Source: Pyrocephalus nanus (Eukaryota > Chordata > Aves > Passeriformes > Tyrannidae). From it: a DNA stretch of 64,000 nucleotides. The notes beneath the pieces are model-generated. The model did not search any database and had not been told where the DNA came from. It saw only the letters and a list, made by a program, of their open reading frames with translations. The position numbers were made by a program, and so were the translations under genes. Every line of letters starts with the position of its first letter. Within the stretch, counting starts at the first letter, position 1. Of this stretch, positions 47,286 through 61,267 are shown piece after piece. The DNA lies in assembly GCA_038380795.1 (NCBI GenBank), contig CM076259.1, positions 100,675,739-100,739,738 on the forward strand. The letters run 5' to 3'.

Positions 47286-49936
47286 GTTCCTCAGTCTCAG
47301 GAATGGCATGCATTGCCACAGGTCTATCCTGCATGCCATTTGGCAGGACCAAGTTAAATATTAGTGCAAGGCAAAGTGATACTGATATATGTCCTACTAG
47401 TTCAACAACAGGACTTTTTTCTAATTTTGAAAAAGTAAAAAGAGAGAGAAACCTATCTCTTTCCAGTCACAATCACCAATGTGTTGATGACAGGGTTTAC
47501 CCTTACTGCTGGAAAGGCTGAAATTATCATTTAAATTTAAACTTGCCACCCTTTTAACTCATCCCTGCATAGACAAGACTCACCTTGCTCCTGAATACTT
47601 GGCACACACAGAATTAGTTTCAGGAGTATGAATGTAGTGAGTGTTTTCTGAGGCCTACTGTAGTTTTTTTTTAAGACTCCACTAATGCTTTCATATATTT
47701 TGACTTCTTTTCATTTTAAATCCCCATTCACACCTTTGGGGTTGACTACAGGCTGCCTCTGTGGGTGTTGAGTCACACTGGCACACATCAAAAGTTTTCA
47801 GCACTGTGAGACCATGCTGCCAAAACTGCCAGATTAAAGGTTCCTGATCTGTAGTCCACATGTAAAATGAAGGGAAAAAAATATAATCTCCATAGGTTTG
47901 TGACATAATTGTTTGTAGTACAGAACACCTGAAGTCTCCTATGGAGATTAGACTCAGCTGCATTTGTTAGGAGGTGTAAGTGCAGTAGGAACTGTACCTC
48001 TGAAGTGACAGCAGAGGAAAGCACAAGCAAAAGTGATGTTTTCTCTCTCTTCAGTGAGTGGGCTGGCAGAGGGCAGCCTGGGATGCCTTTACAGAGGCTA
48101 TTTTAAGATTATCACAGCATCATCCTGAGACTCTGGGACAGAGCTGCGGATTGAATTCAGATTTCTCAAGACACAGTCAATAATTTTCATCCAAAGCAAT
48201 TTCCTTCTGTCTTGCTGACAGGCAAATTGGAAAAGTGACAGATGATAGACAAGCTGGCAGGGTGACAGGAGGCTTTCAGATGCAGTCTTCAAAAAGGGCA
48301 AGAATATCCATTTTTCTCCGACACCAAATGCTCACTCCTACCTTTCCATCAGCATCTGTTTATAGCCTGCTTTGCCAGAAAAGGCAGTTTCATTTCTTCC
48401 ATGGAAGTCCTTTCAGAGTCAGTCATCTAGGGCAACTGAATAAACGCAACAAGATAATTACAGAGAAAAGTTATTATATCCTGGCCAACTCCTGTGCTGT
48501 GCCTGCTCAATTTTTCTGAATAAAAATTTCTTGCAAAATTCATTCCCAGACCACACTGTAAACACTCACCTGTGGTGAGACTTCCCAGGACTTTGATATG
48601 GATCTCCATGAATCTTTTTGCTGAAGAAAGGAATTCCATGAGGGAAAAAAAAAACCTGAAGGTGAAAGCTAGATTTATGAAAACAAACCCCTAAAGAAAC
48701 AAAAATGCAGAACTTAGAAAACCAGAAATTAAAAGGGCTTGTAAAGAAATTTGGCCTTCCTGCTCCATTCTTGAAGAGAGGGACTGATCTCACATTCTTG
48801 TTTTTAGTTCATCATCTTTCAGTAATAAAAACCACACAGTCTCCTTTGGTTCCTTAAGAAGTGTCTTTCATACTGTCCTATACAAGACCTGACTGTCTGC
48901 TTTTCCTTCCTTTCAGCAGCTTCTGATTTTTTCTTGCTTATGTTAAATGCAATATAACCCAAGTATGGACCTCAGGTGAAAGTTGGGCATGGCCTGAACA
49001 ACAACACACACAGGAATGGTGTGGAGGAGGAAACAGTGTGATAGATGAAAGCAGCTGATTGTAGCCTAACATCTTGATAAGGAAGAGGAGAACAGGAACA
49101 CCAGAAAAGCAGGGAAAGAGGTCAAGAAAACACTGGGCACACTGTGAAACAGCATGGACAGCACTGTAGAGAATAAGTGCATCAAGACTTTTCTGTGCTG
49201 AGCCTTGGCTGAAAGCAGTTTGTATCTGTGAGCAAATAAATACCCACCTTGCCAGGATTGCCCTTGCCTGCAGGAGAGCGGTACATGACTCTACCATTCC
49301 TTGTCTTGGCCAATGAGAAATAATCTAGAAGACCCCAAAACCTTCTTAACCAAACAGGTCAAAAAGGAGTAATAATAATATGTGTAATATAACAATTAGG
49401 TTTTGGCAGCCTTTAATGTGTTCACTCCAGGAAAGGTTTGGATAAGAGTTCTGATTAATACAAATTAATAAAATTTTATGGAGGCTGTCAGCTGTCTTCC
49501 CCCTAAAAAGCATAATGATTAATGATAGCAAAATTATAACAAGAAGGCAATAGTATCTTGCATTTAGATTTTAAATTGTAAAAAATTTTACAAACAATCA
49601 CTAATAGATTTAAGCCCTCTGTTTGTCCTGTGGAATGGATGTTGGAAGTGTAAAACAGCTATATTAACCAGAGAGAGAGTGAAATTCATCATGCTCCCCA
49701 CTGAAATAACTGCTCACTTCAGTGTTTGAAAGGAAAAGTATAACCCTCTTAACAATGGCATTAGAGAGCAGATTTTTCAGCTGCCATGGACGCAGAGGAA
49801 ACCACACAATTTATTCCAAAGCTGATATATCCCTAGTGATGTTTCCTACTGTTCTCAACAAAGATGACTTCCATTAACTTGTGTACCTTTAAAGCATACT
49901 CTGATGTGGAGAAACTGGTCTCTCATCAAATAAAAT

Positions 49937-49957
49937 ACCACTGTTATTAACAGTGGT
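49937..49957. repeat. 21-bp near-perfect palindrome
   Basis: ACCACTGTTA (49937-49946), a central T, and TAACAGTGGT (49948-49957) form two exact 10-bp arms. It could be a binding site for a symmetric factor or chance. Confidence 0.65.
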
Positions 49958-51870
49958 GCTTGGCACACTTCCAGTGCCCTCAAACAGCTGTCAAGCCACC
50001 TCTAAAGTGAAATTTTAGTCCCTGTGTGCAAGGATGTGAGATTTAAACTCAGTCTTCACTTGCTAAAACTACTTATTTTCTGCAAGGCAAGCCAAAACTT
50101 CCTCACAGTGAAGGACAAGAGGTAACTGCTTGGCTTAAGTGAAAGCTCCATTTTAAGATCTGAAAGGAATTGCTACCCTTGAATAGTCTAAGTGTGGATA
50201 AATCTCCTTTTCATCTTCAACTCCATAAATTAGCATTACAGTTCACTATTCATAGAGAGATATTAGCAGTATTGGAGTGCTTGGCAGCTCTTCCTCCGCT
50301 TCTGTTTATCTATTGTAAAGGTCGTGTTCCTGCTTGCGGTGGAATTGGCAACAGAAGTTGTTAGCAAAAAGGGTTTTTTTGCACGAAACTGTGAAGGGCT
50401 TTAAGAAGGAACATAACTCTAACATAACCACTGCAAACATTTCACAGGTATTGGATACTTAGAATTATTGCTGTCCCAAAAGCAATGTTTTGTGTTCTCT
50501 TTTGAATTTTTTTTATACCATGCTTAATATCACACCAGAAGACAAAGTAGCTACAAATACTTCTTCAAATACCAAATGAGGTAAACTTGAAAAGTGGAGC
50601 ACTGGCAGGAGTGCAGGAGCAGTGGAGCTGCCTCTTCAGGGACTGGCTGGTACAGGGGCAGTACAGCTGTGTTACACTGCTGGGCTGAGCCAGAGGAACC
50701 TGCCTCATCATTTCCATATGGGTTTGCTTCAGTGTCCAAGCTGGCACAGAGCAGTGCAACACCATGGAGAACTGCTTGGCTGGGGTGGGGTTGGAGATCT
50801 CTGCACAGTGCTTGTTATGTGATGAGTTTTTGTGATACACGAAGCCAGTGTACCTAGAAAACATACAGTGGCTTTGGGCACGTACCTTCTAAGACATTTT
50901 GCTGCATGGGGTACTATTTAGCATTTATTAGACTAGTCAGTCTTCATGTCCAGATGATTACAAGCCCTTGAGTGAAGAGCATCACTTCAGTTTTGCCCAT
51001 TTATGTAATCCAGCTGATTACCCTCTGTGAACTCAATCCCTTCAGAGGCAGTGCTGCTGTAAGAAAAGGAAAGGGAGAGCCGTGTGTTGCCTCTATATGT
51101 GCTGATGAAATCTGAATTGCACAATTAGCCCAGTACTTGAGTCAATGTTTTATGACCATTTCAGTTTACAGTTCAGCTATACATAGTGACAAAACAGTAA
51201 AAAGCCAACATGTTCATGTGATGTTCCAAGAGAGCAAGCAGACCAGGAGTGGTGGTGCAGTTTACCTTTGTAACATTGTTTTGGTACTTTATCCAGGAAA
51301 AACAGACTGTATTGAAGCCAGCTCTCTGGAAGGCGGGTTTAACCAGTGCAGGCAGACTTCCTCGGATCCCAGCTTGGCAATCACCATGCCTAGATGGGCT
51401 GAGCGTAGTGATCATCAACCCCAGATCTGCCCTTGGATTACACAGACTCCTGAGTGGTGTAAACATGCCAGTACGTGGTTTAAGGTGGGAATTGACTCCA
51501 ACAGAAATGAACACAAGCTACAAATTTCTGCCTCTCAGGAATGCCTTGGGGCTAATCTGTGAAGTGTAAGTCGTTCTCCTGCCTGGATTTTCCTTTGGTC
51601 ACTAGCACCCTGCCTTTTCCAGGACTAATACCAAATGCTTTCTTCAGCAGCTTGAAGCATTTTCTGTCACCGCACTTCATTTTACCCAGCAATCTTCTTC
51701 CTGCCACCAAAATCTGCACATTCTCCTGAACTTGAGTAAATCCAGTGAGGTTTACTTCAAGTGTTTTCTTGGCTGACCTTGTGCAACACATACAGAGCAT
51801 GACAGTTAAATGTAAAGCTCTTATTTAGTTTTCTTCAACTCCTTGAAGAGCAAAATTTGTAGATGAGATT

Positions 51871-51903
51871 AAAAAACAAACAAACAAACAAACAAACAAA
51901 AAA
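51871..51903. repeat. (AAAC)n microsatellite
   Basis: A regular run of about six AAAC units, AAAC...CAAACAAAC, flanked by AT-rich DNA. Confidence 0.9.
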
Positions 51904-54900
51904 TAATTATCCCTGAAAACTGTGAGGGCTCTGATAACTGAACAGAAAAACTTCACTTTTCAGCCCAGTGGCAATTTTCAGACAAAAAGACCTCTAACAG
52001 CCTCCACGTCATATTTCTGCTTTGAAAATACCCAGTTCAAATAGGCAAAACCAAAGTTTGACTCTCTCTACTTTACAGAAGAGAAAAAAAGAGTAACTGG
52101 CAATTTAAGGGAGGCAGTAGGATGCAAGAAAAAGGTAGAAACAGAATTCAAATTGAAATGCAAATCAAATGTCTTAATCACAAAGCTGTCCTTTCTTTTC
52201 ATACTGAGGACTTAATCTATTTAAATGCTTTCTTGAAAAAAAAACCAAGCTGAGTATAGAGGAAAACCTACAGAAGATTATTGGGACTGCCATCACTGGT
52301 CTTTTCACTTACTAAGCATTTTAGTTAGTGTTGCTCCTTCAGATGTCACAACTATGTCATATAGCATTGAAGCAAATGTGCCTGCTAAATCTGCCACTGG
52401 CTTATAAGGTACTCAACACAGGTTTTTTAAACTGAAGGAATTTTAATCATTCTAATCTCAGGGAAATAGTCCTGAAGGAAAATAATTTCTCATTTATCTA
52501 AGTATTGATTTCAACTAATGAGAGTCAGAGGACATAAAATGAAAATTTTAGACCTGAGTAAACTGAATTTTAAATTGAGGTTTAAAAAAAATGGGTTTAA
52601 AAAATGGTCAGCATTTGGAGGAATCAAGGAGAAGGCATCTGTGTTACCTACTGCAGAAGCAAACTTGTCCCAGTTTTCTACCTAGTCAACCAACAAGACT
52701 TCCCTTCCAGAAAACCTCCAGACGGAGCTGCTCAAGTACTGCACTGGATAATCAGCTTTCTTAAGCACAGTTAAAGGTTAAACACAGTACAGAGATCTTG
52801 ACAGAAGTGTTTGTATAAAAAACACATTACTGAAAACTGGCCTCAAAGTGCTGGTGATGTGTCAGGGAGCTTATGTACAAAGCAATCAAATAAAATACAC
52901 TTAAGAAAAATGTGTAGATATCTTATGTCTCCTTAATCAAGGCTCTCCAGAGGATATTTTTGGACTTCTGAGTCAACAGGCATTTGTCTTCCTCCTTAAA
53001 ATGTCTTGCTTCTCTTTTCCAGACACCCTCCTTCTTCATGGCCCTGGATGGGTGTTTTTCTAAATGACCTCCAGTCTAAGACTTCCTGCATTTTAATTAC
53101 TTTGAGATGGAGTCCAGAATGTTAATGATACTTCAGTACATTAAATCTGTGAATAATTAAGGTGGGGTGGTTTTTTGGTCTCACTCCTTTAGTGAGAAAG
53201 ATTTGTATTCAGTACACTATTTTTTAATGCCTGTCAGCTGAAGCTTAATATGTTTTCATAGTTTCAGAGATTAATTTAGACAATCATTGAAAAAAAATCT
53301 CAAAATGATAATAGAAAGAACTGAAGATCATATGCGGTAAGTACATTTAAAGAAGAAAATCATATGTATTTATGCATACATTTACCATTCCTTTTATTTT
53401 AAATTCTCTGTTGTTTTTTTTCTGTGGTTCTTATCAAACTTGTGCCTCAGTGCTTCCTCAGTGCATATCTCTGAAACCATAGTCACCTTTCTGCTGGTTT
53501 CTGGAATTTAAAATAAATCTGCTTCACTAGCAGCCTGGTGGTAGTGCTAAATGTGCATTTCCCTTGCTATCATTTTTAATGCTCTACTCAGCTTTATTTA
53601 AAGTGAGAGGAAAGTTTTACACCTATTGCAAATAGAATTGACTCAAAAAATATTTTTATGCACTGGAAATTATTTTTATCCATAAGATTTTATCCACTCA
53701 GCATAACCAATTCTTTCTTGACTGAATAGAAACCCATGATAAAACTTGCTATCAAATCTGCTTTCTCTTGAGTCGGAACATTATTTCCATGAATGATTTG
53801 ACTGACCCTTAGCATTCTGAGTCAGCCTTGCATCTGATGCCTTTAAAAGTATTTCTACCTTTATGGTAAGTCACTCATGAGCAGTGAATGAAACCAAGAT
53901 GAGTTGGAGACGAAAATTCGGAGTATCTCAAAAAAATGAACATCAAAAATTTTTGACTCCATCATATATACATAATGCTTTAAATATGCTTTCTTGCACT
54001 TCTGTGTTATGATGCATTATTGATGAACAAAAGCACTACAACTTTGAAAATAAAATTTAAGTAAGTATCTAAAACACTAACCCAGAAAAATAAGGAAGGG
54101 ATCTCTCAGAGGTACTAATTACTGAGATGGAGAAACATAGTGTGGTAGGGGCTGGAAGTGCAGCTCAGAAGTGTTTGTACATTTCCATGGTATAACTCAA
54201 GGAAAATATTACCAACTGGAAGAATTACAAAGCAATGAAACAAGGCTCCTTTCAAACAGATAGTTTTATTTGAGTATGCGAATGTTTTGAGAAAACAAAA
54301 TACATACACTGTGACTTCTTGGTTTCCTTAGTTACATCAAAACAACAGGGTAAACTTCATAAAGGGTCTTTTAGAAGATATGTATGTAATGAAAGCCCAC
54401 CATTGCATTAGGATGTTTGTATGGTAGGACCACCACTATCCAGCACTGCACTCGATTACACTGAGTGTAGTCAGGTTTTGCCTGCATTACCTCATATTGA
54501 CTGTAAGATGTCTTAGGACAGGGAGGGATATTTGGTGTTTGTACTTATGTTGATAAAAATATGGGATTGATGCTTCTTTAGGTTTCAACAACATAAATAG
54601 CTCTTGGCACTGCTTTCAACAATACAGCTTAGCTGAGAAACCACAGATGGGTTAACTGTATTTCTGCTTATGATTTCAAGTAAAGGACAGAGTTTGAAAG
54701 GTGGATTATTCAGTAGCATATAGGGAAAGAGTGCAATGGTGCTGTCCAACTGCAATTTTGACACTCCAGCACTTACCTAAAATTATTTGAATACATGTAC
54801 AGCAAGGGCATATTTCTTTTTGCTGAACCCTGTTAGTTTTGCAAATATAAAGTGGCTTTGGCATGAACTAGACAAGAAGAACTGGCCCTGGGGTGGTGTG

Positions 54901-55417
54901 CTGAGCAAGAAGAGGTGAGGTAACACTGTTTGTTTCCTTTCTTCACCTCTGGGCCCCCATTCTGAGAGTCCTTGTGAACACAGACCTAATCTTCCACTGA
55001 ATTATTTATGTGTTACATCAGTGTTTGAAGGTTGAGGGCTTAATGAACAAGGTCTATACCTGTTATTAATTTGTCTCAAAAACTGCAAGTGAATGATGAA
55101 GAGTTTGCCCTGAGTCTGTGCAGATTGATGTATTTTCGCTGCTCATTTCAAAACAAGTTGTATCAAAAATTCTTCTGCAACACATAACAGTCATAGGACA
55201 TTTTTATGTTGTCAGCAATAAATCAAAACAAGTCTAACAACCTTATACTTCTATGGACAGCAGTCAGATTACTAGCTACATCTGCCAAGTGTGTTAAAGA
55301 GTACCACTTCTGCAGGAATGACAAGCCTGTTATATTCAATAATAATTTGGAATCATAAGCAGAAAATTACATGAAAAAAAGGGTAGCAAGGAAAGAGAGG
55401 GGCAAAACCCAGACTTG

Positions 55418-55723
55418 TTGGGTCTTTGATCTCTTCTCTGTTGTGACCAGTGACAGGACTTCAGAGAATGGCCTGAAGTTTCTCATGGAAGGTTTAGGTT
55501 GGATTTTAGAAAAAGGTTCTTCACCGAGGATGGCTGGGCACTGGAACAGACTCCCCAGGGAAATGGTCACAGCAGCAAGCCTGACAGAGTTCAAGAAGCA
55601 TTTGGACAATACTCTCTGGCACATGGTGTGACTCTTGGGGATGGTCCTGTGCAGGGGCAGGAGTTGGCCTCAATGATCCTTGTGGGTCCCTTCCAACTCA
55701 GCATATTCTGTGATTCTGTGATT
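55418..55723 (+). repeat. CR1 LINE 3' fragment with ORF2 C-terminal remnant and complete tail
   Basis: The plus strand runs from the end of CR1 ORF2 (SDRTSENGLKF, GHWNRLPREMV, FKKHLDNTLWHMV then stop near 55631) into the 3' UTR (ATGATCCTTGTGGGTCCCTT) and the terminal TGTGATTC octamers. The frame is open across the remnant but some CR1 residues are altered, including the RLDIRK segment (here LGWILEK), which suggests small compensating indels. It is not a host gene. Confidence 0.92.
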
Positions 55724-56379
55724 ATGATCCCAATACTTGATATGAAGAAAATAAGGAATACATTAACATATCTTTAAATCAGATTTTAAATACCCCCAGA
55801 ACTATTGAAAATATGGAATGATTTTTTTAAATATAAAATGAAAAAATTTGGCTACAGAGTAATGTTTTTTGTACACTTCTCAGAATTTCAATGCTGCTAA
55901 AATTTCAAATACACTTTAAGAAATACATTGTGTAATAACGAAGGTAATGTTTCATCCTTATTCATAGCCATGGGCTAGGCAGCTTCAAAACGGTTTCATA
56001 GGCCAGAGCTTCAGCTAAAGGTTGACTTAACAGTCTCAACTAATGGATTGCAATGTTGTTTGCCCATCATTTCTTACATAGATATGTAATTAGAGCTCAC
56101 AAGATGAGAACAGTAATTCCATATTTACATTTATTTGTTGAAAATTTTCATTTATAATTTTCTTGTCCTTCAATTTTGTTGGATTCTATTGCAGTGTTTA
56201 TGAATGCTGTATTCTACCAGAATGGTGTTATAAATTATTATTCCATATTAAAATCACAAAGTGTATAGGAATTTATTTGGTACCAAGTGTGACTAATTGG
56301 GATGATATTTCAGAAATTCCAGATCTTAGTTTATGAGACACATGCATGACTTCAAGATTTTAAAAGTACTCTGTACCAC

Positions 56380-56521
56380 AATTAAAAAACAAAACAAAGA
56401 AAACCCCAAACAAAACAAGTAAGCAAAAAATAAACAAAACCTCTCAAATCAAACCAAACAAACAAAAAAAACACTCACAAAAAACCCCAACCAACCTCAC
56501 TACAAACATGAAAACAGACCT
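56380..56521. repeat. AAAC-rich low-complexity tract
   Basis: An imperfect A- and C-rich tract on the plus strand, similar in composition to that at 40.1 kb (AAAACAAAAC, CCCCAAACAAAAC and AACCAACC-type words). No coding content. Confidence 0.85.
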
Positions 56522-57560
56522 CCACAATATTAGTTTGTTACTTCCCATAATTAATTAAGATTAAAAATTAAAAAGCATTCTAGGTGAGAGACCCAGACTA
56601 CCTGCTACTGCTACTTTCTCCTATATGGGAATTCCAGCTAACAGAGTTTTAAACAGCAAGAGATATTTAAAGGAGAAGAACATGTGCAAGCAAATGAACA
56701 GATGCGCTCATTGGATGTTCTCACACCTGAGAACAAAGCTAACATTAGAAAAAATACTGCTTTGGGTTTAAGTGTATTTACTGAATATTACATATACCAA
56801 CCATAATAAAGGTAAACCTTTCAAGTATCTTGAGAACTTTCCCTGGTTTGCAAGTCTAATTCATTGTTCTTCCTGGCTTCTGGGTTAGATATGTGTGTTC
56901 TTTTAGAGCTCTAAAAAGAAATTTTGCCCCTTGAAGCAAACTATATCTCCTAGAAAAGGCTGACAGAGAAACTAAACTGAACTGGTGCAGTTGCTGGTGA
57001 GTTTGTTTGACTGCTCAGGACTTGGTCCACAGCCTTTTGGAAAGATTTACCTCAGCTCTAAGGGTAGCTCCAAAATCCATCACTGCAGGTGTAGTCACTT
57101 TACAGGAAAGGAAAAGGGAACACTGACCCCCTAGTCCAAGACTGATCCCATTACAAGCGAGTGAGAAATTTTTGGTAGATACAGGTACCCACTGGGATTT
57201 GCAACAGGAGAAACAGATTAATAAGTGATACCTCTCCACATTTTGAGATACAGGGGACGTTTCAGCCAGTGCAGCTGGACAGAAACAAGGAGCATGGAAA
57301 GCTACTTGAGATATTATTTTCATTGGCTTATTACACATCTGCTGGGCTAGTGTCTAATTTACACTTCAAATATCATAATTTCCCTTGTCAGTAATTCTTT
57401 GTATTGTGCATTTTGCATTGTTAAGATAAATGCCATCATATACTTTGAAGCGAGATTACTGTTGTTGGACCTAAAAGTTTCATGAGGTCTTTTCAGTCAG
57501 CCATCACAGTCATTCCCGTTGCCTCTTGCACTGTGATACACTTCCAGGGACAGGAAATCC

Positions 57561-57584
57561 CCCCCTTTTTTTTTTTTTTTTTTT
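57561..57584. repeat. C7 followed by poly(T) run
   Basis: A short C run followed by about 19 T bases (57566-57584). Reading frames that cross it are composition artefacts. Confidence 0.75.
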
Positions 57585-60500
57585 ACTGTCATTGTACACA
57601 ATGCCCACTTTAGGAACAAAAAAGTTACCTTGGAAACTTTCCTTTGCAAGTCCTGTTGGCAACTTTGGTCCAACATGGAAAAGATTGCACAGAAGATGTT
57701 TGTCAAGACAGATCTCAGCTGTTTTAGCCACAGCTGTATTGTTCGAGGCATTACACTGTGTGAATCAGGCTTTTACACTGTCCTATGCAACTGAGCTCTA
57801 CCCTCGAGCTGATTGCTCCTTGTCTACCACAGACCTTTCCTTTGGGAGGTGTCATGCCACAGGTGCCAACCAGGAAGAGAGGCAGACAGCTGGACCAAAC
57901 CACAAGCAATGCTTTAATCTTCCTGCTGTTGTTATTATTGTTATTGTACAGCATCCACTTCTATTCCTTGATCTGAAATAGCATAGGTGGTTCCACTTAC
58001 TTACCAGAAACTTACCAGCTTCTACCTCTAGTGAATGACAGCATAACCACTGACCTCAAATGGGAAACACAACTGAGTGTTCTCGTCCAGCCCATCCGGT
58101 TCCCCCAGGGTGTCATTCACCTCAGCACGCAGCCTGTGAACACTTGGAACCTTCCAAAACTCTCATCAGTATAAGAAGGCTTGTCTTTTCCCATCCTGAC
58201 GACTGCGGAGATCTTTCTGATGATCTTCAGCTGCCCCAGTGATTCACCTTCTGTGGCCACTCTGGGTAGTTCAAATAGGAGCAGTGTTTTTTCAAATCTA
58301 TCTATCAATTTAAATATCTGTCTGTCTCAGACAGGATTGTCTGGATTAATTGTCAATTTATGTACATTTAAACATTATAAAAACATATAAAGTTCATTAT
58401 TAGCTTGCATTTTAATTGCATGTTTTTCAGCATTTTTTCTGAAGGTTATACGTCTAAGTGCTCAACAACCCTTTGAAAATACTATCAACTAGATGTGCAA
58501 TATCCAAAATTATAACCTATTATTATTATTTACAAAGGCTTGAATCAGTTTGTTTTGCATTGTTTAACATCTTAGAAAAATTATTTGTTATCTTAGAAAA
58601 TCTCACACACACATCAGACTGGTGAGGTTGCTGTTTTCCCCTGAGTGCATTGCTATATGCTGTTAATTTTCAGAGAAAGCCATTGATGGACTCCACATCT
58701 GTGAGTATATCATTACGTATGATGTACTCACAAGCCTTTGTAATTAAATTCCACTGTTTGGTAGAAATGGGATCAGATTTACCAGATGAGGCAGCAGAAC
58801 CCTGTAGTCAGGATTCAAGAATTTAAGTATCACAGAACTCTTTTCTGCAAATGTGTCTTGAAAAATAATATGCTAGTTTTCAGTACTCTGCAGACCTTCC
58901 CTTAATGCAGATCATTTAGAATTAGTTGAATAGTAAATAAAGAAAGAAATAAATAGTTCTGACCAAACATAATATGATTAAAAATTAATATTATGCACAT
59001 CATCCACTTCTAAAACCAATTTGGGGGTTGTTGTATATTTCTGTAGCTATATAGAATAAAATTGAATGCCAGCTTATTATTTGATTCTATTGTCTCTGCC
59101 AGAAATACAAGAAACATCTGAATTCTAATACCAGCATTTCTACAAGGCCTTTGCCCATTTTCATAAAGGGTTTATGAATTTTGCAAGTCCCATTTGCTCT
59201 ATGAGCAATATGAAATTATTTTGGACCCAGTTAAATGCTCACTGAAAATTTAGCTGGCTTCAGTGACCCTCTGCCCAGACCTGTGTTTAGACATCAAAAG
59301 ATGGATTAAAGCCTAATTTAAGGCAGTCACATTTGAAATGTCAGCCTTTCTGCCTGTGTTTCAGTGCTGCTATAAAATTATGAAAATAAATTTAACCAGT
59401 CCCATAGGATTTTGGGAGGATTCATCAGGATATGCTTGTAAAACTGAAAAGTGCTGGTCCAATAAACATCTTCATCAGAACTGTTTATCTTGGCTGCTAC
59501 TTAGCTCCAAAGAAATAAAATATTGATTGTCTTCCCAGATTGCTTTAACCCTCTCTCATTTCACTGCAGTGAGTAGAGTCCATAGAGCAGAAATCAATTA
59601 ACATCACAGTGGATTGGTCACATTATTATGCATTTTTAAATAAATTCTTTATGGCTGATGATTTTTAGCAAACTTTTAATGGTTCATTTTTCATTTAGAA
59701 AGAAAAACTCTGAACATAGCCCTATTCATTTCAGTGGGAATCGTTATCTTGCACACAAATGAGATGTCATGATTCCAGGGAGAAAACTGCAAGGGAAACT
59801 TAAATTATCAGTATGTAGGAAGACTACATAGTTTACGTCTTCTATAAATTTCAGTTTGGAAGGAGTTAGATTGGTTTGCTCATTCTCCTGATAGCTAAAG
59901 ATTTCTTCTCTATGGTTTATTCATAAAAGGCTTTTTTAATGGAATGCTCAAGATCAACACATTTGCAGGCTGGTGAGCACCTCTGGTGCACTGCTGAGAA
60001 ACCTCTGTCCCTTGAACACAGTGATGTTTAGAAGCACTTTTAAAGCTTCAGAAATATCCATTTCTTTCAGTTTAATGTCAATGAGAAAGAGCTCTTCATA
60101 TCTGCAGAATGCCAATCTCACGGATGCTTGCTTTTGTGCTTTCCAGATGTAATTGTTATGATCTGAAGTTTATATGATATTTCCCTATTATTTTAAGAGT
60201 AACTTCCATAAAGTTAACAAAACAATTAGGTCCTGGAAGAAAAATTTAATGCTTTGCATCTGAGGAGGACTATTAATCTTTCCCAGTAAAGGCTGCAGAC
60301 ACACTGGACATCAGCAGCTAAGACAAAGTGCCAAGGCTGTAAAAACTAAGATAAATGACTGTTTTGCTTAAGCCCATCTGCTGTTTATGGGCCTAAGAGG
60401 TGTTAGCTTCTGAGTGATAACATAAGCTGTATCTGCTCACAACACTTTCACTTGGACTCATTTTCCCACATTTTGAAGTAGTTCTGTTAACACTCTGTTC

Positions 60501-61124
60501 CATGAATATTGATTTTAAAAATGGTTGGTAAATGTATCGCATCACTCATGTTTGTAATGCCATTTGTGCCCTTTGTGGTGCATAAAGGCACCTTAATTGT
60601 TCCAAATACCACGTCACATCCTAGCTTCCCACTGAGAAGTCTTTGGAGGCTTGGCAATGTGACATTACAGGCACTTAAACATCTGTGGCTCTTTCACAGG
60701 CTGACTGAAAAGGGAGGGGGGGAAGAAAAACGGCATTTTTAATGTATGGTTCAGACCTAAACTGGGATTAGGAATAGGAGGATCCAGTAAGAAGTGACAG
60801 AGAGTCACGTGCTGCAGAGGTTCTCAACACGATACACATTCTCCTCCTTCTCTGCGTGAAAGGCGTTGTGTGTTCCCCCCAAATACTTTGGCTGGTCGGT
60901 CTTGGAGGCTCGAGAGCAATACCTTAAAATGGCTCAGCCTAAGCAGGCTAATCCTTGGCATCCATTTGAGCCAACAACCTTATGCTGCTGTGGTTGTTTG
61001 GCCAGGAGGAGTAAAATTGATGTGCCTCTTTCCCTAGGGAAGCAGCCCTTTTCATCTCATCTGTAGACAGTTAGCTGCAGCTGTGGCCTTCAGGGGTCTG
61101 TGCGGCAGGGCAATGCTGTGGTCT

Positions 61125-61267
61125 CAGAAACACAGAACATTCTGATTAGGACGGGACCTACAAGGATTACTGAGTCCAACTCTTAAGTGAATGACCCATA
61201 TAGGGATTGAACACACAGCTTTGGCATCATTAATACCATGTTCTAAGCAACTGAGTTAATCTCAGGG
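61125..61267 (-). repeat. tRNA-Ile-derived SINE with CR1 tail (TguSINE1-like)
   Basis: On the minus strand the head (61267 to about 61190) resembles tRNA-Ile: TTAACTCAGTTGCTTAGA for the A-box/D-arm, then TGGTATTAATGATGCC for the anticodon arm and TGTTCAATCC for the B-box. It is followed by AGTTGGACTCAGTAATCCTT and GTAGGTCCCGTCC, the 3' part of a CR1 element, ending near 61125 at AATGTTCTGTGTTTCTGAGA. This head-plus-tail layout is that of the passerine TguSINE1 family mobilised by CR1. Many differences from tRNA-Ile and a degraded tail indicate an old copy. It is not a functional tRNA gene. Confidence 0.82.

Larger units (their letters stand above)
47286..55417. other. Non-coding interval; no gene seen
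   Basis: AT-rich DNA with the palindrome at 49.9 kb and the AAAC run at 51.9 kb. Frames at 50.6-50.9 and 51.1-51.6 kb overlap on both strands and lack recognisable motifs. Confidence 0.55.
55724..61124. other. Non-coding interval; no gene seen
   Basis: Holds the AAAC-rich tract at 56.4 kb and the C/T run at 57.56 kb. The 151-codon frame at 57526-57981 starts next to and runs through the poly(T), giving a poly-Phe segment, and is rejected as a gene. Confidence 0.55.

Noticed and set aside
57526..57981. 151-codon plus-strand frame
   Set aside because: It reads through a T19 run (poly-Phe), has no family motif, and overlaps other frames of similar quality.
61190..61267. A tRNA-Ile gene on the minus strand
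   Set aside because: Acceptor stem and loops are degenerate, and the sequence runs directly into a CR1 3' tail, which marks a SINE.
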